From positions 1,765,778-1,829,777 of the forward strand of contig JAPOWR010000001.1 in NCBI GenBank assembly GCA_026707545.1: 64,000 nucleotides of DNA, in the 5' to 3' direction. Below the pieces are notes generated by a model that was given only the letters and a program-made list of their open reading frames with translations, did not search any database and was not told the origin of the DNA. Of this stretch, positions 45,815 to 53,621 are shown in pieces. Source of the DNA: Acidobacteriota bacterium (GTDB lineage: Bacteria; Acidobacteriota; Thermoanaerobaculia; Multivoradales; Multivoraceae). A program made the translations under genes and the position numbers. The stretch's first letter is position 1; the number at the start of each line of letters is the position of its first letter.

Positions 45815-46284
45815 GCGAGGAAGTAGCGCCGCTGCTCCGGCGTCGGTACGGGACACTCCGCCAGCCGGCGGCCCACCTGTTCGCGGTTTCGCGCCAGGAT
45901 CCGGTAGCCCCAGTCGAGCACGGCTCTCGGCACGACCCGCGCGAGCAGGGCGAGCCAGCGTTCCGGGCCGTCCAACCGCTCCGCCAACCACAGCACCGCT
46001 GCGCTGCGGACCCTGATCTCACCCGGCAAGGGCGAAGCTGGAGTAGCGCCCGCGTGCGTTGCCGGCAGAATCTCAAGCACCATGCTGTCCAGATCGGCAA
46101 GATCGGGCCGGACGGCGGTCAGCCGCTCGAACGACTCGCCGTCCTGGGGCGCGAACCGGACGCCGGACGGTACGCCGCGCAACAGACATCGCGCCACCGA
46201 CCAGTTGCAGAGCGCGCAGTCGCCGTCGTAGTAGACGATGGCCCTGGGCGGCCGGCGTTCGCGGCGCTCGTCCATGGCGACCAT
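45811..46284 (-). CDS. DCC-family thiol-disulfide oxidoreductase-like protein (DUF393)
   Basis: 157 residues. The N-terminus has the diagnostic motif VYYDGDCALCNWSV with the DxxCxxC-like centre that names the DCC family. A thioredoxin-like arrangement follows (RFAPQDGESFERL, then a hydrophobic C-terminal helix). An in-frame ATG three codons in is an alternative start. Redox role is inferred; the substrate is unknown. It is coupled to the phosphopantetheinyl transferase gene by a four-base overlap and lies 34 bases after the thioredoxin-like gene. Confidence 0.87.
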   Translation of the reverse strand: MVAMDERRERRPPRAIVYYDGDCALCNWSVARCLLRGVPSGVRFAPQDGESFERLTAVRPDLADLDSMVLEILPATHAGATPASPLPGEIRVRSAAVLWLAERLDGPERWLALLARVVPRAVLDWGYRILARNREQVGRRLAECPVPTPEQRRYFLA

Positions 46285-46318
46285 TCTAGGAGTCCGCCCG
46301 CAGCGACCGCTATCGGAC

Positions 46319-46837
46319 CTACCTGTTGGCCGCCTCGTCCAGCACGCGCAGGAAGGCCCTGCCGGTCATCAGGCGAGGTTCGCCCTCGACCATCTCCATC
46401 CGTTCGACGTACGAGGCCGTCTTGCCGTCGGCGCTGTACATGACGAGGGTCGGATAACCGCGCACGCCGAACCTCCGGGCCAACTGGCTCTCCTGCCCCC
46501 CGGACTCGGGGTTCATCCGCACCGCGAGCATCGCGTCCAGGTAGCCGTCGACCTCATGGTCGGTCAGCAGCTCACGCTCGAACTGACGGCAGTAGGGGCA
46601 CCAGTCGGTGTAGATGTACAGGAACAGCGGCAGGCGGTCACGCTGCTGGACCTCGAGCGCCTCAGCCAGCCCGGCGGCCCCTTCGTACCAACCCTCGAAG
46701 TCGGGGCGGCCCGACGGCGAGTCGGAGGCCGTCGCCGGCGCCGCAAGGGAATGCGCAAGCAAAGCCGCGGTGCCGGCCAGGAGGAGCATCGCGAGCGCTC
46801 CCCAACCGATCCTCCGAAGCCCCGGACAACACTTCAT
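46319..46837 (-). CDS. Thioredoxin-like protein, membrane-anchored or exported
   Basis: 172 residues from the ATG at 46837; the upstream extension overlaps hflX and is not likely used. A hydrophobic segment IGWGALAMLLLAGTAALLAH forms a signal peptide or anchor. The thioredoxin-fold domain has the redox centre TDWCPYCRQF and the cis-proline region RGYPTLVMY. It resembles SoxW/DsbD-gamma-like periplasmic reductases with a CxxC of DsbA-like spacing. It starts 16 bases after the hflX stop. Confidence 0.87.
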   Translation of the reverse strand: MKCCPGLRRIGWGALAMLLLAGTAALLAHSLAAPATASDSPSGRPDFEGWYEGAAGLAEALEVQQRDRLPLFLYIYTDWCPYCRQFERELLTDHEVDGYLDAMLAVRMNPESGGQESQLARRFGVRGYPTLVMYSADGKTASYVERMEMVEGEPRLMTGRAFLRVLDEAANR

Positions 46838-46853
46838 GGCGTGTTCGATCGTA

Positions 46854-48527
46854 TCAGCGCGCGGCGGCCGATCCGCGGCCCAGCCGGGCCCCCGGCAGGA
46901 GCGGCGCGGCCCGCCCCATCGCCTCCTCGGCACGGTCGATGAGTCGGCCGAAGCCGGCCCGCGTGCGCGCGCTGACCGCGACCGCCTCGAGCTGGCCGGC
47001 CATCTGTCGCGCGTGCTCGTCCGTCACCAGGTCGCACTTGTTCAGCACGACGAGGAGCGGCTTCGAGTTGAGCGAGAGCTCCTCGATCAGCCGTTCCACC
47101 GTCTCGACCTTCGTCCGCCATCCCCGATCGGCGGCGTCGACGACATGGAGCAGCAGATCCGCGTCCCCGAGTTCCTCCAGCGTGGCGCGGAACGCCCGCA
47201 CGAGATCGGGCGGCAGCTCCGCGATGAAGCCGACCGTATCGGTGATGACGACTTCGCCCTCACGCGGAAAGCGGATCCGCCGACTCGTCGGGTCGAGAGT
47301 GACGAAGAGCTTGCCGGCGGTCTCGACCTCACTTCGCGTCAACGCATTGAGCAGCGTGCTCTTGCCCGCGTTCGTGTAGCCGATCAGGGAGAGAACGGGC
47401 ACCCGGCGGTCGCGGCGTCGACTGCGGGCCACGTCCCGTTGCCTGGACAGCTTCTCGACCTGCCGCTCCAGGTTGCGGATCCGGTCGCGGATCCGCCGCC
47501 GGCCCACCTCGAGGACCGTCTCGCCGGGGCCCCGGCCGCCGATGCCTCCGGTCAGTCGCGACAGGCCCGCGTCCTTCTCGGTCAACCGCGGCAGCGAGTA
47601 GCGCAACTGCGCCAGCTCGACCTGGAGCTTGCCGTCGCGCGAACGCGCCCGCTGCGCGAACACGTCGAGGATGAGTTGGGTGCGGTCGATCGCCTTGAGG
47701 CCGGTCGCGTCCTCGAAGGCCCGAGCCTGGGCCGGCTTCAGGTCGATGTCGAAGATCGCCACCTCCGCCCCGGCGCGCATGCTCTGCAGGACGATGTCGG
47801 TCAGCTTTCCCCGCCCCACGACCGTCCTCGGATGAACCCGCGACCGGCGCTGCCTGAGCGTCCCAGCGACCTCGACGCCCGCCGAACGGACCAGTTCGAC
47901 CGTCTCGGCGAAGTGATCGTCCTCCGGCCGCACGCCAATCACCAGCGCCCGCTCCCGCGTCGCTTCGCGACCGCCACGGTAGCGGCCCATTTCCCGCTCG
48001 ACGGCCCGGATGGTAGCCCCGAAGTCGAGTTCCAGTTCGTAGACCTGCGGCGCTTCCACGCGCAGGAATGGGCTGGTCCCCGCTGCGCCGTCTGCCGCCG
48101 TGTCCGGAGCCAGGTACGCGACTTCGATCCCGCCGGCCGAGCCGTCCTCAAGGGCCTGCACGACGGCCACCATGTCGAGCCGCAGCAGCGCCAGATCGTT
48201 CAGGTCGTCGGTGGTCAGCCCCTCGCCACGCAGGTGAGTGTGGACCAGACGCAGCCGCCGGAAGCGTCCGGGACCGCCTCTCAGACGCCCGATATCCGGA
48301 ATCTCGAGCTGCCTGGCGTCGCCGACGATCACCTTGCTAACCGCGCCCCCGCGGGTGAGCAGGACCCCGACCTGGCGCCCGATCTCACGCGAGAGCGCAC
48401 ACAGATGACGCGCCAGTTCGGTCGACACGACCTGGTCCGGACCGACTTTGCGGCGGTAGGTGCGCTCGAGCGCGCCGCGTTGCGCCGCCCTCAGTCCGCG
48501 GATGTCCCCGTGTAGCGCTCTCATCAC
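46854..48527 (-). CDS. hflX: GTPase HflX
   Basis: 557 residues. The HflX N-terminal subdomain is clear (ERALVIGVRPEDDHFAETVELV, then HPRTVVGRGKLTDIV), as is the Gly-rich linker GGIGGRGPGETVLEVGRRRI. The GTPase motifs follow: G1 GYTNAGKST, G3 DTVGF and G4 NKCD. HflX splits stalled ribosomes after heat or antibiotic stress. Compared with E. coli HflX (about 430 residues) there is a ~170-residue amino-terminal extension, also seen in other bacterial lineages. It heads a leftward operon with the thioredoxin-like, DCC and phosphopantetheinyl transferase genes, and is divergent from RNase E/G. Confidence 0.96.
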   Translation of the reverse strand: MMRALHGDIRGLRAAQRGALERTYRRKVGPDQVVSTELARHLCALSREIGRQVGVLLTRGGAVSKVIVGDARQLEIPDIGRLRGGPGRFRRLRLVHTHLRGEGLTTDDLNDLALLRLDMVAVVQALEDGSAGGIEVAYLAPDTAADGAAGTSPFLRVEAPQVYELELDFGATIRAVEREMGRYRGGREATRERALVIGVRPEDDHFAETVELVRSAGVEVAGTLRQRRSRVHPRTVVGRGKLTDIVLQSMRAGAEVAIFDIDLKPAQARAFEDATGLKAIDRTQLILDVFAQRARSRDGKLQVELAQLRYSLPRLTEKDAGLSRLTGGIGGRGPGETVLEVGRRRIRDRIRNLERQVEKLSRQRDVARSRRRDRRVPVLSLIGYTNAGKSTLLNALTRSEVETAGKLFVTLDPTSRRIRFPREGEVVITDTVGFIAELPPDLVRAFRATLEELGDADLLLHVVDAADRGWRTKVETVERLIEELSLNSKPLLVVLNKCDLVTDEHARQMAGQLEAVAVSARTRAGFGRLIDRAEEAMGRAAPLLPGARLGRGSAAAR

Positions 48528-48564
48528 CGCCGACCTGCCGCTTTCGGTCGCAAAACCAAGAAAC

Positions 48565-48573
48565 TGCTATGCT
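48565..48573 (+). promoter_or_regulatory. Candidate extended -10 promoter for RNase E/G
   Basis: TGCTATGCT (TGn plus TATGCT) lies in the only A/T-rich patch between the divergent hflX and RNase genes; no good -35 accompanies it. It would give a 5' leader of roughly 220 bases, which would fit the leader-mediated self-control known for RNase E in enterobacteria. Confidence 0.3.
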
Positions 48574-48797
48574 TGGCGCCTCGGCGGCGACGTTCGGTGC
48601 ACCGAAGGCTATACCCACGCCGCCCGGAATGACGATCCGGTTCTTCAAGCTTCTCGCGCAGGTGGAACTGCAGCGAACGCGGGGCAGCCGCCCAGCGGAT
48701 TCCGTTCACGGAATCCCGCCGTGGCTTGGCGCCCGTGCAACCGGAAACGTCCCACCCGATTCAACCGACGGCGGATTCGCCGTCACCCGGAGACTTT

Positions 48798-50879
48798 GTG
48801 ACCCGACGAATGCTCATCAACGCGCAGAGTTCGAGCGAGCTCCGCATCGCCATCGCCAACGACTCGGTCCTCGAAGACCTCAAGGTCGACATCGCCGAGC
48901 GTGGGCTCACCCGCGGCAACATCTACTACGGCAAGATCGCGAACATTGAGCCGAGCCTGAACGCCGCCTTCATCGACTACGGCGCCCCCAAGCACGGCTT
49001 CCTGGCCATCCAGGACGTAGTTCCCGACGCCTACTACCAGGCGGCCCCCAAGTCGAAACGACCGAAGATCGAGGAGGTCCTCGTCCGCGGCCGCCCGATC
49101 GTGGTTCAGGTCACCCGCGAGCCCGAGGGAAACAAGGGCGCCGCCCTGACCACCAACCTGAGTCTGGCGGGGCGCTACCTCGTGCTCACGCCCTTCGACA
49201 AGACCTGCGGCGTTTCCCGCAAGGTCGACACCGAGGAGGTCCGCCTCAAGCTGAAGGCGATGGCCGAGGCACTGCCCGTCCCCGACGGCGGCGGCGTGAT
49301 CGTGCGTACCAACGCGCTCGGCCAGACGAAAACGGCGCTCAGCCGCGACATGAACGCCCTGCTCCGCTTGTGGAAGCGCATCTCCCGCGATGCCCGCGAC
49401 TCGAAGGGCACGAAACTGCTGTACAGCGACCAGGACATCGTGCTCCAGGGCCTTCGCGACTACCTGGACAGCTCGATCCAGGAGGTCTGGGTCGACGAGG
49501 ACACCGCGCACGGTCGCGCCGAGCAGTACATGCGCGCCTTCATGCCGCGCAGCAAGACCTCCCTCAACCGCTACACCGGTCGCCGGCCGTTGTTCTCGGT
49601 CTACGAACTCGAACCCCAGATCGAGAACATCTTCGAGCGGCGCGCCGACCTGCCGTCGGGCGGCTCGATCGTGATCGACCCGACGGAAGCCCTGACCGCG
49701 ATCGACGTGAACTCGGGGCGCTCGAAGAAGGCCTCGAGCCAGGAAGAGACCGCGACGAGCACGAACGTCGAGGCCGCCGCGGAGGTTGGCCGGCAACTCC
49801 GGCTGCGCGACATCGGTGGTCTGATCGTGGTCGATTTCATCGACATGCGCAGCCCCCGCAACCGCCGCAAGGTCGAGAAGGCGATGAAGGACGCGATGAA
49901 AGCGGACAAGGCGCGCTTCACGGTCAGCCGGATCAGCGCCAATGGACTGCTCGAGATCAATCGCCAACGGATTCACCAGGCACTCCAGTTGCGCACCCAT
50001 GGCGACTGCCCCAACTGCGCCGGGACCGGGCGTGTCGCCAGTCCGGACCTCCTCGCCCTGCGCCTCCTCCGCAACATCGAGTCCCATGGCGCCGGCGGCT
50101 ACATGCGGGGCGTGCAGATCGCCCTGCAACCCGAACTCGCCGACTTCCTCCAGAACCAGCATCGGGAGGCGCTCGTCCACCTGGCCAGGGAGTTCGATAT
50201 CGAGATCGAGATCTCCGGGCAACCGCACATGGACGGCCGCGAGCCTGAGATCAGTTGGATCGCGCGTGACCTCGCCGAAGTGAAGAGGAGGGAGAAGGAA
50301 GAGGCGAAGGAGAAGAGACTGGAGCAGGAGATGCTCGCCACTCCGTCGATCGGCGACACCGACGCCGAACCCGCCCAAGCCGACGCGGCAGCCGGCGAGA
50401 GTGAGGTCGACAGCACACCGAAGCGGCGCCGGCGCCGGGGCGGACGCAGGCGCCGGTCCGCCGCCGCACGCAAGGCCAGAGCGAAGGCCAAGGAGGAGAC
50501 TCCGAAGGAAGACGGCGCCGCCAAACCGACCGAGCAGGCCAAGAAGGGCAAGAAGGCCAAGCCGTCCGAGCACGCCAGAGAGAGCAAGAAGACCAAGGCG
50601 CCCAAGCAGACCAGGAAACCGAGGCAGGCCAAGAAGAAGAAACCGAGTCCCGAGAAGGCGAGCGGGACGGCGGCGACGGCGGCCATCAAGGTGCCCGGCA
50701 TCGATACCCCCTCGGCGGAGGATGCGGCCGGCGGCCACGGCAAGGTGAATGAAGCAGCTACGGCGAGCGGCAATGGAGCGCCACGCCCCACGAGGCGGCG
50801 GCGACGGCGGCGACGGCCGCGGCGACCACAGGCCGCGACCGCCGGAAGCGACTCGCCACCGGCGGAGACCGGTGCCTGA
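48798..50879 (+). CDS. rng: Ribonuclease E/G family endoribonuclease
   Basis: 693 residues from a GTG with GGAG five bases upstream; the resulting start TRRMLINAQSSSELRIAI aligns with the universal RNase E/G beginning, so the longer ATG frame is rejected. An S1 domain (GNIYYGKIANIEPSLNAAFIDYG), the catalytic Asp pair in AIDVNSGR and VVDFIDM, and the zinc-link CPNCAGTG are all present. The last ~190 residues are a low-complexity basic tail of Lys/Arg/Ala/Pro with Arg clusters, likely RNA- or partner-binding. Cytoplasmic mRNA decay and rRNA processing. The gene symbol is approximate because E and G types are not separable here. Confidence 0.93.
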   Translation: MTRRMLINAQSSSELRIAIANDSVLEDLKVDIAERGLTRGNIYYGKIANIEPSLNAAFIDYGAPKHGFLAIQDVVPDAYYQAAPKSKRPKIEEVLVRGRPIVVQVTREPEGNKGAALTTNLSLAGRYLVLTPFDKTCGVSRKVDTEEVRLKLKAMAEALPVPDGGGVIVRTNALGQTKTALSRDMNALLRLWKRISRDARDSKGTKLLYSDQDIVLQGLRDYLDSSIQEVWVDEDTAHGRAEQYMRAFMPRSKTSLNRYTGRRPLFSVYELEPQIENIFERRADLPSGGSIVIDPTEALTAIDVNSGRSKKASSQEETATSTNVEAAAEVGRQLRLRDIGGLIVVDFIDMRSPRNRRKVEKAMKDAMKADKARFTVSRISANGLLEINRQRIHQALQLRTHGDCPNCAGTGRVASPDLLALRLLRNIESHGAGGYMRGVQIALQPELADFLQNQHREALVHLAREFDIEIEISGQPHMDGREPEISWIARDLAEVKRREKEEAKEKRLEQEMLATPSIGDTDAEPAQADAAAGESEVDSTPKRRRRRGGRRRRSAAARKARAKAKEETPKEDGAAKPTEQAKKGKKAKPSEHARESKKTKAPKQTRKPRQAKKKKPSPEKASGTAATAAIKVPGIDTPSAEDAAGGHGKVNEAATASGNGAPRPTRRRRRRRRPRRPQAATAGSDSPPAETGA

Positions 50880-50910
50880 CTGTTGCACTAACCTCCTGAG
50901 AACACGGAGT

Positions 50911-50940
50911 TTGACAAGGAGCCGACCGATCCATAACTAT
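50911..50940 (+). promoter_or_regulatory. Promoter of the structured RNA unit
   Basis: Perfect TTGACA (50911-50916), then an A/T-rich patch CATAACTAT at 50932-50940. CATAAC with a 15-base spacer matches the -10 consensus at 4 of 6. It begins 31 bases after the RNase stop and precedes the structured region. Confidence 0.55.
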
Positions 50941-51068
50941 CCCTTCGTAGTCGTTCCGCCCGCGCTGCGAGGCGTTGGCGGCGGTCCCGGGGTCAGTCGG
51001 GGCGATCCTGCGACCGGGCGGGGTGGGACCCGCCGCATTGTGGATGAGCCCGGAAAGGAGGTGGTCCA

Positions 51069-51113
51069 GTGGAGTACTGCGGTAACGGCTTGATGGAGGT
51101 GGCGGCTCCCTAG
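51069..51113 (+). CDS. 14-codon ORF inside the structured RNA
   Basis: GTG start, product MEYCGNGLMEVAAP, stop TAG. It is preceded by AAAGGAGGT, nearly a full complement of the 16S anti-Shine-Dalgarno tail, at an ideal six-base spacing from the GTG. The same SD bases are in the 12-bp helix with 51131-51142, so translation should depend on opening that helix. It could be a leader peptide or a ribosome-sensing ORF; it could also be a chance result of an RNA whose function needs the anti-SD-complementary sequence. Confidence 0.45.
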   Translation: MEYCGNGLMEVAAP

Positions 51114-51176
51114 GAACACACCTCGGTGTAGGACCACTTCCTCCGGGAAGCAATCCCACGCCATCTCATCGGCCAC

Positions 51177-51212
51177 GAGCCCCGAGGCGCATTCGCCCTC
51201 GGGGCTCTTTTC
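51177..51212 (+). terminator. Rho-independent terminator of the structured RNA unit
   Basis: GAGCCCCGAGG (51177-51187) and CCTCGGGGCTC (51197-51207) form a perfect 11-bp stem with a 9-base loop, followed directly by TTTTCATT. It is one of the two clearest intrinsic terminators in the window. Confidence 0.93.
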
Positions 51213-51328
51213 ATTCGAGTCACGGCCTCCTCTTCCCCTCGGACCCCGGTTCCGTACAATCGCTCACCGCAACTCGGAATCCCATTCGCGCGCGAGACGA
51301 CTGGCGCGCGATCTGTCGGAGACTCAAC

Positions 51329-53593
51329 ATGACAGCGATCGGCACCCCCACCAAGCTCCTCGAGGGCGCGCCCAAGGTCAAGGGCTCGCTCCGTTTCTGC
51401 GGCGACCTCGACCGGCCCGGGCTCCTCCACGCCCGCCTTGTCACAAGCCCTCATGCCCACGCCGAAGTGCTGAGCATCGACACCGCCGCCGCCGAGGCGA
51501 TGCCGGGGGTGGCCGCAGTCATCACCGCCGCCGACCTTCCCGCGCTGCCGCCGAGCAACCGGGCGACCCTCCTTCTGGCGCGCGAGCGGGCGATCTTCGT
51601 CGGCCACCCGGTCGCGCTCGTTCTCGCCCAGAACGAGGCGGTGGCCGCGGACGCCGCGGATGCCGTCGCGGTCGACTACCAGCCGCTCGATGCCGTCGTG
51701 ACGATCGAACAAGCGGAGGCGCTCGACGCTCCAGCGGTCTGGCCCGACGGCCTTCCCGGCCAGTCGGAGGAGGCAGCCGCGCATGGAGCCGGCGACGTGT
51801 CGGAGGGAGATGAGGCGGTCGCCTCGTCACCCAACGTGACGAACAGGATGCGCTTCGAGCGCGGCGACCTCGAACGCGGATACGCCGAAGCGGACGCGGT
51901 CGTCGAACGGATCTTTCGCACCGCGTCCGTCCACCAGTCCTACATCGAGCCTCACGCCTCCCTGATCGATCCGGACCCGATGGGGAACGGGATGACCGTC
52001 TACAGCTCGACCCAGGCGCCCTTCTTCATTCGCGATGCGATCGCCGGCGTGCTCGGCATGCAGCAGGACCAGGTCAGGGTCATCGGCACTCCGGTCGGCG
52101 GCGGGTTCGGCGCCAAGTTCGTGTTGTACGAGCCCCTCCTCGCGCTCGCCGCGGTCCAGCACCAGCGACCCGTCCGCCTGGTGATGACGCGGACCGAGGA
52201 GATGCTGGCGGCGACTCCGGCGCCTTCGACCCGGATCACGATTCGGGCAGGAGCGAAGCGGAACGGAGAACTCACCGCACTCGAGGCCGATCTGGCGATC
52301 GACTGCGGCTGTTTCCCCTCGTCGATGACCGCCCTTGCCGGAACCCTGCTGGGAAGCTCCTACCAGACACCCAACCAGGCCGTGGGCGGTTTCGAGGTCA
52401 CGACGAACAAGCCGTCGGTCGGCGCCTATCGCGCGCCGCTCGCTCCCCAGGCGGCGTTCGTCGTCGAGACGGTCCTCGACCAGCTCGCTCGCGAACTCGA
52501 CCTGGACCCGGTCGAGTTCAGGCTGAAGAACGCCTCGGAGAAGGGCAACCCGATGGCGTCCGGAATGCCCTGGGCCGGGATGGGTCAACGACAGGTGCTG
52601 GAAGCTCTTCGCGATCATCCGGCCTGGCAGAACCGCGAGCAGGCACGCGCGGACGGACGGGGCGTCGGCATCGCGCTCGGCGCCTGGCCCGGAGGCACGG
52701 AGCCGGCTTCCGCCGCCTGCGCGCTGCAGACGGACGGCACGCTCAAGGTCCATATCAGCACTGCCGACATCAACGGCACGAACACGAGCATGGCGCTCAT
52801 GGCGGCCGAGGCGTTCGGACTCGACCCGGACAAGGTCACGATCGCGACGGGCGACACATCGTCGGGGCCGTACGCCGGGGCCTCGGGCGGCAGCAAGACG
52901 ATCTATACGGTCGGCCCGCCGGTCATCCAGGCGGCCCAAGAGGCGCGCCGTCAGACGCTGGAGCTCGCGGCCCAGACGTTTGAAGCGGACCCCGAGGACC
53001 TCGAGATCGTAGACGGCGCCGTCCAGGTCAAGGGCTCGCCCGACAAGGCGATTCCACTCAAGAAGATCGCCCAGCGGACCATGCGTTTCGGCGGCCGACA
53101 GGCGCCCGTCTTCGGCCACGGCCGGCACGCCCAGACCAGCCAGGCGCCGGGCTTTTGCGCCCAGCTCGCGGAGGTGAGCGTGGACCGGGAGACCGGACGG
53201 GTCGACGTCGACCGGGTCGTCGTCATCCAGGACTGCGGGCGGGCGATCAACCCGGCCGCGGTCGAGGGCCAGATGATGGGCGGGGCCCTGCAGGGCATCG
53301 GCTGGGCGCTCTACGAGGAAATGGCGTACAGCGAGGACGGCCAGCTCCTGACGGCAACACTGAACGACTACGCCCTGCCCCACTCCGCCCAGAGTCCGGC
53401 CGAGCTCGAGACAGTCCTGGTCGAGGTACCGTCGGACCACGGGCCCTTCGGCGCCCGCGGCGTCGGGGAGCCGCCGGTCGTGCCCACCGCGGCCGCCATC
53501 GCCAACGCGATCGCAGACGCCTGCGGCGCGCGACCGACGGAGCTACCGATGACGCCGCCCAGGGTGCTGGACGCGCTCAACGGGTCCGAGTAG
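51329..53593 (+). CDS. Molybdopterin-binding hydroxylase large subunit (xanthine dehydrogenase/CoxL superfamily)
   Basis: 754 residues from an ATG with GGAG upstream. An N-terminal a/b-hammerhead domain (LHARLVTSPHAHAEVLSIDT) is followed by the molybdopterin-binding domains. Visible motifs are VGGGFGAKF, the substrate loop GAYRAPLAPQAAF (not the AYxCSFR loop of form I CO dehydrogenase), QDCGRAINP and GVGEPPVVP with the catalytic Glu714. The enzyme hydroxylates a purine, aldehyde or N-heterocycle. The FAD and [2Fe-2S] subunits that usually accompany it are not adjacent on either side. Confidence 0.92.
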   Translation: MTAIGTPTKLLEGAPKVKGSLRFCGDLDRPGLLHARLVTSPHAHAEVLSIDTAAAEAMPGVAAVITAADLPALPPSNRATLLLARERAIFVGHPVALVLAQNEAVAADAADAVAVDYQPLDAVVTIEQAEALDAPAVWPDGLPGQSEEAAAHGAGDVSEGDEAVASSPNVTNRMRFERGDLERGYAEADAVVERIFRTASVHQSYIEPHASLIDPDPMGNGMTVYSSTQAPFFIRDAIAGVLGMQQDQVRVIGTPVGGGFGAKFVLYEPLLALAAVQHQRPVRLVMTRTEEMLAATPAPSTRITIRAGAKRNGELTALEADLAIDCGCFPSSMTALAGTLLGSSYQTPNQAVGGFEVTTNKPSVGAYRAPLAPQAAFVVETVLDQLARELDLDPVEFRLKNASEKGNPMASGMPWAGMGQRQVLEALRDHPAWQNREQARADGRGVGIALGAWPGGTEPASAACALQTDGTLKVHISTADINGTNTSMALMAAEAFGLDPDKVTIATGDTSSGPYAGASGGSKTIYTVGPPVIQAAQEARRQTLELAAQTFEADPEDLEIVDGAVQVKGSPDKAIPLKKIAQRTMRFGGRQAPVFGHGRHAQTSQAPGFCAQLAEVSVDRETGRVDVDRVVVIQDCGRAINPAAVEGQMMGGALQGIGWALYEEMAYSEDGQLLTATLNDYALPHSAQSPAELETVLVEVPSDHGPFGARGVGEPPVVPTAAAIANAIADACGARPTELPMTPPRVLDALNGSE

Positions 53594-53621
53594 GGGAGAC
53601 CGCCGCTACACTGCGGCCGAA

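Larger units (their letters stand above)
50947..51212 (+). ncRNA. Candidate structured RNA, unassigned family
   Basis: A self-contained unit with its own promoter and terminator and no long ORF. Two helices can be read directly. The 5' domain pairs 50978-50988 with 51025-51036 (11 bp, one bulged C). The 3' domain pairs CCCGG at 51049-51053 with CCGGG at 51143-51147, then, after an AA bulge, AGGAGGTGGTCC (51056-51067) with GGACCACTTCCT (51131-51142), 12 bp with one G-U. Inside lie a 14-codon ORF and a small ACAC-CTCG-GTGT hairpin. A separate terminator hairpin ends the unit. It does not match tmRNA, RNase P, SRP or 6S RNA landmarks that I can recall. The exact 5' end is inferred from the promoter. 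Confidence 0.6.

Noticed and set aside
45815..45991. Longer start for the phosphopantetheinyl transferase
   Set aside because: The extension lies wholly within the DCC gene in another frame and is low-complexity; the GTG in the GTGA overlap gives a normal protein length.
48726..48797. Upstream ATG for RNase E/G
   Set aside because: It adds 24 residues not found in the family; the GTG at 48798 has a good ribosome-binding site and gives the conserved RRMLINA beginning.
50749..51093. Plus-strand frame of 114 codons over the end of RNase E/G and the structured RNA
   Set aside because: It begins inside the RNase tail in another frame, crosses a promoter, and has an Arg/Gly/Pro composition without domain features.
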